Source: Daphnia carinata (Eukaryota; Arthropoda; Branchiopoda; Diplostraca; Daphniidae). Taken from it: a stretch of DNA of 64,000 nucleotides. The stretch is taken from contig NC_081338.1 in NCBI RefSeq assembly GCF_022539665.2, forward strand, positions 7,800,446 through 7,864,445, read 5' to 3'. The translations under genes and the position numbers were made by a program. Shown one piece after another: positions 51,461 to 64,000 of this stretch. The notes beneath the pieces are model-generated. The model saw only the letters and a program-made list of their open reading frames with translations, had not been told where the DNA came from and did no database searches. The stretch's first letter is position 1. Every line of letters starts with the position of its first letter.

Positions 51461-53878
51461 CTGCATAGTGGATATTTTTCAGGTTTTTCCTTCCACAACT
51501 CACTTATTTAAATAGATTTACCAATAAGTCCTTTTTCTTTATGTGATACAGTTTTTGATCGCGAGCTCAGGTGTTCATTCGCAAATAAAGGAAAACTTTG
51601 TTTTGCCTCATAAAGGAAGCCTCGAAAAACAAGCCTCTGAAATCGATATTATTAATGTGAAAAGATCCGTCTTCAAGCACAAATACTTATACGTAATTCG
51701 TTCGGTTAATTCATTACACAAACTGAAGATAAACAGTGTTTTAAAACATCCGTTTTTCAAATATGATATCACGTTTTAATATTTTTATTAACTTCAAAGC
51801 ATGGTTACGCTAGCTAATGCTTCTACTTTCAACATTTTGACTAAACGAAATCAACTAGAAAACTAAAGATCATTATCTTAAATTCTAAAGCGACGTGTCA
51901 TTACAAAAAAGAAGTCTCAAAATAATCGTTTTAGCTAGTATTCGCTTGGTAACCAATAACGAAGAAGGTTCGGCGAATGTACGTTCTCCCCTTGTGAAGG
52001 GTAAATTGTTGAAGTTATTAGCTGAATCTAATCCAAAGAAATATTAATTACAATTGTCATTCATCTTTCTGGGGTTCGTAAAGTTAATTTCGTTACATTG
52101 AGCAGTATCAGGCAAATAAAAGTGTTGAATGATGTAAAGAATTTAATGACATTGAAGCTGACACTTCGCTTATTCTTTTTCCTAAAAGAATTAATATTCG
52201 CCATCCCCATTTTGAGTGGATTGCCACTTAAGAGTCACACGTTTATCTTTATTTTTTTACAGTTTTTGTTACAGTTTTCTTTATTCTTTTTAGTTTTATT
52301 GGCCACTTATGGCCAATAGTTTAAAGGTGGTGGTGGAGTTGAAATGGGGGAACATCCTAGCAAACCACATTGATTGATTTTTATTTACTTTATAGGTTTA
52401 CCCTTTATAAATTTGTCTGCTTTGGTTTTCATGTCAACAACAAAAATGCTATCACTTGGGCGTTTTTCCAAAGGGGTTCTGGAAAATTGGGAACAAAAAT
52501 TTTTAGTATGTTAAGTAGAGAGATGTATCGCTCGTCTTACCCAAGTCGTAGCGCAATCAATAATGAAAACAATAAGTCAACTAAAGAAAAGTTAAATTAC
52601 ATTAACTAGTTTGATATTAATTAAATTTTCCGTAACTGTGGAATAAGCTCCCATTATTCATGTTCAGTTTAAGCGTATTTAATTTCAAAAAGCTTATTGT
52701 TATTTATGAGCTGCTGTTTAGTCCCAATATCTTAGGATCGGCTCGGTAGGTGTGTTTTTCTGTCAGAAATGTCATCTGTATAAAGAGTCACTTGTTTTGT
52801 GTGGTTACTTATTAATCTATTAACTATCAGCAGAGGTTTGACCTATTTACAGAAGGAACAAAAAAAAATGAGTTATATTGCCATGCTAATGAAGAACGAA
52901 GCCAATGCCTTTTCAATCTCTTTTCTTTTTTTTTTTTCTTTTTCATTCTGATGATTATTACTTTGTTTTCTTTTTGTGGTGTTTTTCTCTCTGTGTATGT
53001 GTGTGGCTCGTGTTTTTGTACGTTGTGCGTAACTCTGTGCTCAGGCTGGTTATACACGTTTATGGTTGAACGCCATTGTCCGACTCGTTCCACATGCTGA
53101 CAAGTGAATGGAATTTTTTCAGCCCCAAGGCGACTCTCGCGCTGGTATTCGCCGATTCTTAATATCGTTCGGCCACCTAGCTCGTTTTGTTTAGCGCTTG
53201 ATTTTTTATTTTTGTTTAGGGGGCCACACCGCTACGTTAATACGTACACACACAACACACACGTACAGAAAAAAACAAAGCGGCCAGAGAGAAGAAACCG
53301 ACAGATATTGAAAATTCCTTTAACAAATTTCGCTCAACACTTATTATACTTTCGGCTTATATGAACATTTTTTTTTTTGTGTGTTTTCCCATCTCCGCGT
53401 TCTAGGTCGGTTTTGGCTTTTGGCTTTGCAGGTGCATTGGCGGTTGAATGCAGTGCCCGTCCGCTGACATCGAATTCCATGTCGTAATCAGCGTGCGTAT
53501 GTAAATGACGCGACATAATATTTTCTTTACTTTGCATACTCGCCAGTCGCTAATGCCTTTGTGGCAATTTTTACCAGCTAAACTATCTGCCGACATTCGC
53601 TCCTCTTTCAAAGAAAATAATCTTTTTTTTTTCTTTGTTGTTCTTCCTTTTTTTCCCCCTCCTGTTGGGCTTTGCCTTCTTTTCTAACTCCGTGCCACCA
53701 TGTCGTCTTTTGGCCATGCAGAATAATAATAATAACAGTTCAGTCGCCTATATAGCCGCATACGACATGTGGGCACATTAGACGTGTACGTACGCAGACT
53801 TTCACCAACTGCAACCAGCACGTTAAGATATACGAGAGCCTAAAGAGTCAACAATGAGGAGACAAGGGGAGTTGGCTG
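51461..53878. other. AT-rich stretch without supported genes
   Basis: No domain-bearing frame on either strand. Open frames such as 52098-52319 are AT-rich and hydrophobic by composition. The part next to 53879 may be a long 3' UTR if the terminal exon there is real. Confidence 0.45.
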
Positions 53879-53986
53879 CTAAAAATCATCAAGGTGGATC
53901 TCGAATTCGGACGGTGGCTGGGCTTGTTGCACAGCCTGTAATGCAAAAACGGACCAGAGCGGGTTGCCGAATCGGCTTTCCGTGTG
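53879..53986 (-). CDS. Candidate 3'-terminal coding exon of an unknown gene
   Basis: A 36-codon open block follows a good acceptor (pyrimidine-rich, ending ACCGTAG) on the minus strand and ends in TAG. It encodes FGNPLWSVFALQAVQQAQPP followed by an acidic end, EIHLDDF. Codon choice and composition look coding, unlike the surroundings. Upstream exons would lie at higher coordinates; pieces at 54400 and 54540 follow reasonable acceptors but do not join convincingly. I recognise no family. It may also be chance. Confidence 0.33.
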   Translation of the reverse strand, partial: HTESRFGNPLWSVFALQAVQQAQPPSEFEIHLDDF

Positions 53987-56900
53987 CTACGGTGAATGAC
54001 GATGATGAGTGACACAATCACGCAGCCCAAAAAAAGACTCATCACGCGAACGGGAATCTCCTCTTACCGTGTTATCCGTAAAAATGACGCATCTACAGCT
54101 AGTTAACGTGAGCGTACGTATTATTTGTTTTTTACTTTCTTTCTTTCTTTCTTTCTTTCTTTCTCCCCCCTTCGTTTTGATCCAATGTTTGGTTGTTTGC
54201 CTTTTGCTAAACCGTCATGCGTTGTCTGTTGGTTTTATAAACCAACAAACAACGCACACGAGAGCCTAGCTCTCAACTTCGTTGATGTGCCTTTCAAGAA
54301 GACAAAATGATGAAGAAAAACAAAACAAAAACTTACATAAGACTTTTTTTGCTTGTGTTTTTTAGGTTCCCATGTCTCGCTCCCGCTGGTCTCTCGTTGC
54401 CTTTTCTGGAAAACGAAAATTATTTAGAAAAAACAAAAAAAAAAGAATAAACTTTCGTTGCTTCGCTAAATACTTGTCAGACATGATTAACCCTCCCACC
54501 CCGTTCGTCCACCTTTGCCATCACGGACCCATATCTTTGGCGCTGTATAAACGCAAAGAGTTTTGTACACTGTTTTTACTTGTCCTATACAACAAGAGCC
54601 TAGACTCTTTTTTTTCACGCGTGCGTCCTGTGAATTTAATTTCATTGTGAAAGAACAAATAAAAAAAAAAAGAAAAGAAAAGGGAGGCGTATAAGAAATC
54701 CTATGTAAGTGACGAACAACACACAGCCGCATTGTTTTGCGGTTGCTCTGTTGAAGGATTCATTGTAGAGCCGTGTGTGAGGGCAGAGCGACGGCGTGTT
54801 CGGTAGCTGACTGTTGTTAAATAGCAGCAACCTACATATTAGATAAAAAAAAAAGAGAGAAAACTCGACACTGATACGAGCCATGATATTATTCAGCACT
54901 TTTTTTTTTCCTGCAAAAGAAAGTCTACGAGCGGTTATGATAAAGTGTGCTCGTTCAGATGACAGTTGCAACGGACGTTGTTCATTGAATCAATATTCCG
55001 AGACAACGTTTGACTTTCTAGCACAACAAAAGCTATAGCTATAACGCATAATGCGCACCATTGCATTCCTTGAGGTTCTCTAATACCGAGAAGGGCAGTC
55101 AATCGCATTGGAATGCCGAAGTGCGACGGAGATTCAAAGAAACTGAGAGTCAAACATGAGAGAAAAAAGAAGGGAAAAAAAAAAGAATCGGGAACGGTTT
55201 TAAGGTCGACCTCCCATCCAGCGGTGTAATAATTACTTATGCCTACACCATCAATTAATACGGTGCACCAGCCACCAAAACGCACTTTGTTTCTATCTCT
55301 CCCCTCTCCATTCTCTTCCTACCACAGAAAATGTGTCTATACTATTATGTTTAGCTCTAAATGAGGCGAGCATACATAATCGTTCCGGCTTTGATCCATC
55401 GTCCAAATACAGCAATCGCTTTCGTATAGAAAAAAAAAAAAATTTTTAACGCCGCAAGTTGTAAGCAACAACGACCTTATATGCAGCAATTTTATTCGTT
55501 ATTTATTTTTTGTTTAACTACCATTCAATTTTCTTTTTCTCTTTAACGATGTTGCGCTGTTTCTTATTTTATTTTAACCCTTTATTTTATTCCTTTACTT
55601 CTTTTTTTTTCCTGCTAGCGATGAAAACGACGATAGTCTGAAAGACAAGATCAGCCTCCGCACTTTTTGAACGGGGGGGGGGGGGGGGGGGAGAGAAGGG
55701 ATGCGATGGTGCGACAGAAGACTCGATTTATTGCCCGTTGCAAGTGAGTCAGAAAAGCGGCATTGGCAAAACATGTTTTTTTAGGGCACCGTAGTCGCAG
55801 ATGTAGCGGCTACCAAGGGCCATGCCAGCCGGACGATTGATGGCGTCAAATAAAAAAGGATAGAAAAATCCCTTTTTCTCTCTCTTCTCACAATACTTAA
55901 ACTGTGCAACATCGTATATTCTCCGGCTATATATATATATTAGCGGCAGCCGTGACAGTGTGTGTGTATGTCCCGTCACGGCAGCCCCGACACTCACCTC
56001 ACTCTCATGCAAATTTCGCCTTGGCCGGTTTCGAGAGAGAGAGAAAGAGTAGGGGAGTGAAAGATAACCTCGTCGAATTTTCACTTTTTCACGCACGTAC
56101 AGATAAACACACACAGAGAAATTCAAAGGTAGACGCTACGGCTTCATTTTCCATTTATTTCCTTTGCTTTATCCGCAATCTTCCTTCTTTTTTTTTTTCT
56201 TTTCTTTAGCCGTAGAAAAGAAAAAAAAATGCCAAATAATACAGAAAGAGAGGGAATGATATAAAAGAATGAATCTGTTCATCCGCTCGCCGCCGGTGAT
56301 GTCTCTTCCGCGTTCGTGTGTGATGGTGCGCACCGGAGGAATGAAGATTCTGCTCGACAATCAAGTTGAATTGATACGCGTTGCGTTACATACGACGCGT
56401 ATGGCTTATTATACGCACGCTTGGCAGAATTTCAAAAGCGGTTACGCTCTGATGTCAGGTTAAAAAAAAGAGTCGCTGACGTATAAACAACAAGTGAACA
56501 TGAAAAAAATTTCATACCGTCTCATTTACCTCCATTTTTCTTTCATTTGTTATGCGTTATTTTGCTTGAGCTTTCTTCTTTTTTTTTTTTTTTGAGTTTC
56601 AAATAGGGAAATATGTTATAGAATCGTAGACAATACACAGCAGTCGAAGGATGCTGCACGAATGTTTCGCCCTCGCCTGACCTGAAGAATTTTGCGAAAG
56701 ACTTTTTGTTTTCTTTTTTCTCATTTCTCTTTGGCCGAGTCCTCCGTGTCCTTTGAAATAAAAGAGAGAAAAACAAACACCATCGGCTGTTAGCGGAGCC
56801 ATAAGCAATAGCGTTCCTCAATAGATAAACTTTATCTGTGCGGGGACCGGCAGGCAAAGTGACGAGAGAGCCGGATGACTTTTGTTGTTGTCTATCTCGG

Positions 56901-57378
56901 TTGCTGCGAACGAAATAACCCGACCGGGATCGGCCCGGCCAACTGTTCCCCTTAAAAAAAATTGGGATTCCCACTTGCTGTAGCGATAACCATCGCACCA
57001 AAACATCGATCGTATAACATGTAGCGTGTGGGACATAAATTAAACTGACGCCCGTATAACACGACAACTAAAAACAAGATAGGAACAAAAAAAAAAAATG
57101 TTAACTGTAACACATCAACGGGCATGAAAAACACTATCAATACTGGTGTATAGGAAGCCAATCAATTCAAATCGAAATAAAAAAAATAAATAACACCTCA
57201 CCTTGTAACACAAAATTTCGAAGACTCGATTCGTTTTTTTTATGAAAGAAAGAAAGGAAAAAACTTTGGGCCATGATTGCAAAGCCGACGATAGACATCT
57301 GCCCAAAAAAAAGTAAGGAAAAAGAAAGAGAGAGAGAGAGAGTCTATCGTCGAATGTAGCCCAGTTAATGCATTTGTT
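53987..57378. other. Mostly non-coding, low-complexity stretch
   Basis: Holds microsatellites, a 16-17-base poly-G run at about 55673-55692, AT repeats near 55930 and many A/T runs. A block at 55750-55850 is open on both strands: minus reads FDAINRPAGMALGSRYICDY, plus has a TTTTTTAG acceptor followed by 22 codons and a stop. It may be an exon, but I cannot decide strand or family. Nothing else is supported. Confidence 0.4.
54135..54164. repeat. (TTTC)n microsatellite
   Basis: About seven uninterrupted TTTC units followed by a C run. Confidence 0.9.
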
Positions 57379-58811
57379 TCAAATCGCTTTCAAATGAACG
57401 ACTTTTTTGTGCTGAGTATCTAGCTTTTGTACAAGCTGTTTTGGTTTTCTTTTGGAGGTCATTCTGTATCTAGCATAGTCCCGGCGAGCAAGGACACCTC
57501 TCCACCATGACTGAATTTTGATTACAACCTAAAAATTTGCATAAGAAGAAATTGAAAACGAGATACTTTGCGCCACAAAACTTGGCAGATACCATTGAGA
57601 ATTTCGCGAATGCTAGGTTCTCCTCCTCTGCTAGTTGTTTTTCCTGTCGGTCTTGATTTACCAAAGTTTGCCTTTTGACGAGCTAGGATTTAAGCAAATA
57701 GTTATGTTTGTACAACAGTTAAGCTAAGAAAAATCATGATGAAAAATCTCAAATACCTCATCCGAAATAACGTTTACTTGTGATCTTATATCTCCATGCA
57801 TTCGCAGTAGTTCATCTCTTTCTTGCGTTAACGCTTTGGAAAACGTTTGCCAATCATTCTGCATTGTCGATGCAGACAACGTAAGGTTCTAATGGTAAAC
57901 GAAATAAGAAAAATGAAACGCAATGCGTCTGACTTTGTCAAAGGTATCGAACATACATCAATTTCACTGCAAAGTTTCATTTTTTCTTCAGTGTTTCGGT
58001 GGTTTTCCTGTTCAATATCCCTTTCTAATGCAGCAATTTTGTTTCCCCAATCTTCCTGTTCTGTGCGAAACTTTTCATTAAATGTTTTGACAAAATTTTC
58101 TTCCTGGTTTTCGCAGTGCACAAAGCTTTTAGAGGCAGATTCCGCTCGTCTATTTAACCCATCCTAGAAGAGAAAAAAAAATGTCAAGTACGGAGGACGG
58201 ACTACCAACATGGCAGCCACAGACAAAAATTCAATGAGCAAAAACAAGGAACAGCGACGTGAGACCTACCGACATACCTTCAATTTACAGATATTTCCGT
58301 TTAAAACATTGCTCGTAGTAAAGAGCTTTGTTTTGTGGTTATCTATGATTTTTTTCTCATATTCGATTTTCGAGCAAACCTCTTGTTGCTTCTGCTTTTC
58401 GGAAATTTCCATTTCTTTAAGCAATTTCATCTCTGCAGTGTGTGCAGAGAGAGACAGTTTTGCATTTCCTGTAGCCTCACTCAGGGCATCCTTTAAAGTC
58501 TTTTCAATAATACAACTTTTCTCAATTTAAGAAAACAGCATGCAATTATTATGAAAAAGAGTATCCTTAATATATATGTTATACCTCCATCTGGAAAAAT
58601 CGCTACTGGAACTTCCATTCCGAATGGTTTCGTGCAAAATAAGTTCATCTATAGCTCGATCGAAAACGATTTCAAGTGCAACTTTTAGCAAGCGTGTTTC
58701 TTCCATGGTTAACTGGAAATGTCTGTGGTCTTGTGTGATTTTGTTGACGACTGACGGCCAGGACCTTCCTAACGGAGGACAGTGATTGATCGATAAACCA
58801 TCAGCACGCAT
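57379..58811 (-). CDS. Coiled-coil IQ-motif protein, dynein regulatory complex 9/10-like
   Basis: Six in-phase exons (58811-58585, 58515-58278, 58163-57957, 57888-57757, 57682-57593 and 57528-57379) give 347 residues. The N-terminus is MRADGLSINHCPPLGRSW, then LLKVALEIVFDRAIDELIL. The centre is charged coiled coil (for example EMKLLKEMEISEKQKQQEV and NKIAALERDIEQENHR). The C-terminus has one IQ motif, VVIKIQSWWRGVLARRDYAR, followed by a Lys-rich tail. Long coiled coil plus a single C-terminal IQ with WWRG is typical of IQCG (DRC9) and IQCD (DRC10), calmodulin-binding subunits of the axonemal nexin-dynein regulatory complex. I cannot choose between them, and another IQ coiled-coil protein is possible. 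Exon 2 uses the second of two adjacent AGs to keep phase. Confidence 0.68.
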
Positions 58812-59855
58812 GGTAACGACTTGTAAGGCGTTTGTTGAGCCGGTGGTTTGTTGTTTCAGAGAAAGTCATGGATTATTACTTTAAAAATCAAATTAAAATT
58901 ACAGCTGTTGTAAACTAGGTGCAAACAAATTACTAAAATAAGGTACATCTGTCTATACTAATTAAGTGTGTCTAACTAAAACTTACGAATAGGTGCTACT
59001 TGCCCGTTTTGTCGAAAAAACGTGAAGTTCAAGCCAGCATGTGATCAAAAACGGGCCATTTTGTGAATTTTCGTGGCATTGGTATAGGCTTTTAAACACA
59101 CACCTATCGCCTAAATTTAGGAACAGGCATCAAAACGGGAAACAAAGTGAGAAAACAATTGAAGTCTACTCAGTAGCTTGAATAAACATTAATATAGACA
59201 ACAAAAAATCTTCAAAATGTAAAAGAATATTATTTTTTTTATTGCAGCAAACGGCGCATAATTGCGATCATTACCTTTCGAGATAAACATTTTCGCGCAA
59301 CAGCTCCCCTATTTAAGCTCACGTTAAATTTCAGGTGAGAAAATACCTACGGTATGCATCGTATACCTCCAAAAAGTTTGTATTTTAGATATCTATTATG
59401 ATTGATTACAAGAAACCAAACCGTGATTCGAGCTTTACCCAAGCTATTTCAAGGCCTTCAACATGTTTTTAAATCACACCTCAATTAAGTGTTACAGGTA
59501 TTTTTTTTTTTTTATTTCGAGCGGATGTCATGGTTTTATTAAAGATCAAATTGCGGTTTTCAACCAAGCGGCATCACAGATCATTCTTTTAGAACATTAG
59601 CACTACTTAAGTTAGGAAAAGAGGATGAACACTTGTCTGCACTTACAGTTTGAATTTTTGATATTTATAAGAACTTATCTAATAAACTCTACGATTTCGT
59701 CAGGTGCGAAATGTAAAGCAATAAAGAGGGGTGTCTGACGAAAATCAACAGACAAAAATATGGCCCTGTCCGTTATTTTCAAAATACTTTTAGTTAATAC
59801 ATACGACTAACGTAGTTTACGTAGTTCACACGCTAGGAAATCTACAGTTCCCTAA
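58812..59855. other. Spacer between the IQ-motif gene and PHTF
   Basis: AT-rich DNA with the promoter side of the IQ-motif gene and the PHTF 3' UTR. No exon, RNA gene or element was recognised. Confidence 0.5.
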
Positions 59856-63438
<3,583 letters not shown>

Positions 63439-64000
63439 AGTTCTTGATCAAGGCTTCATCTCTCAATTGCTGTAAGAATGACGTCTGTCCCAGGAAATGA
63501 TGGTAATCTGCAAGAAATAATTATTTTAAAGATTAAAAGTCACAAATAAGAAAAGAGAAAAAACCAGATAAACTGCTAATTTTTATTTAAATGTTCCCTC
63601 CACAAAAAAACGTGTCTGACACAAGCTATTCTCACCATTTACATATTATATTTCTTGGTAAGTCCTGCCATATGAAAACAAAACAAAGGCCAAAAGTGGC
63701 ATCAGTTGAAATTTGGAGATAGCCCTAGGATTATTTGTTACGAAACTTGTAAAAGAATCTTTCAGTGACGAAAGCCAATACAACTTTTCGGTCAGAAAGA
63801 TTTACTGGAAAATATACGGAAGTTATTGCCACATTGAAGAAATTTTCAGTTTCGCCCAAAGAGCTCTACCTTTTGTTACACACCTTAAATTATTCTTCAG
63901 GTCCAAAAAATTTCTTAACATATTGGTATTTTCAAAAATCCAATACAAATTTAGGTCCCATTTACAATGTAAAAATTCTTTTTAGTCATACTGATTGAAG
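63439..64000. other. PHTF 5' flank
   Basis: Presumed 5' UTR and promoter of PHTF, running off the window. Two overlapping + strand frames (63713-63998) reach the edge, but have no recognisable domain and skewed AT composition. No gene is called. Confidence 0.45.

Noticed and set aside
63713-63998. Two overlapping + strand frames at the window edge
   Set aside because: AT-rich, no domain, different frames equally open. Cannot be distinguished from chance.

Overview
The window is animal nuclear DNA, most likely a small-genome arthropod close to the water flea Daphnia. The grounds are short (about 60-80 bp) GT-AG introns, compact genes on both strands, two divergent ionotropic receptors in tandem, and arthropod-type orthologues such as uninflatable, stumps/Dof and dpr. 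No species call can be proved from sequence alone. Exon models were built by hand from splice sites, reading-frame phase and family motifs.

Layout. 1-18.2 kb: a very large uninflatable-type (uif) transmembrane receptor on the + strand, with long poly-A/T-rich 5' introns and one 6.8-kb exon. 19.0-24.9 kb: two tandem ionotropic receptor genes (- strand) with the same nine-exon structure. 25.8-27.8 kb: dynactin subunit 4 (+). 28.4-29.2 kb: a small RRM protein (+). 29.6-30.2 kb: possible decayed membrane-protein ORFs (-). 30.7-32.1 kb: an uncharacterised basic Ser/Arg-rich protein (+), possibly the 5' end of the next gene. 35.4-39.8 kb: a TIR-DBB-ankyrin adaptor of the stumps/BCAP/BANK family (+). 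40.4-44.5 kb: repeats, including a 2.9-kb element with long inverted repeats that encloses broken dpr-like Ig exons. 45.5 kb: a tiny poly-A retroposed insert with target-site duplication. 46.0-47.2 kb: exosome subunit EXOSC8/RRP43 (-). 48.0-51.5 kb: a 5'-truncated VPS13B copy full of stops and frameshifts (-). 51.5-57.4 kb: almost no coding sequence, with one candidate 3'-terminal exon. 57.4-58.8 kb: a coiled-coil plus IQ-motif protein resembling dynein regulatory complex subunits 9/10 (-). 59.9-63.4 kb: a complete 12-exon PHTF gene (-).

The genes do not form one pathway. They are ordinary housekeeping genes (dynactin, exosome, PHTF), developmental receptor and adaptor genes (uif, stumps) and sensory genes (IRs), separated by fast-evolving repeat-rich spacer. 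uif and EXOSC8 contain apparent frameshifts although both are normally conserved, so part of the window may carry assembly indels. DCTN4, PHTF, both IRs and stumps read cleanly, and the VPS13B copy has nonsense changes that single indels do not explain. The most unusual items are the dpr-like exons inside an inverted-repeat element, the paired hairpins with a compensatory change downstream of stumps, and the putative axonemal DRC subunit.
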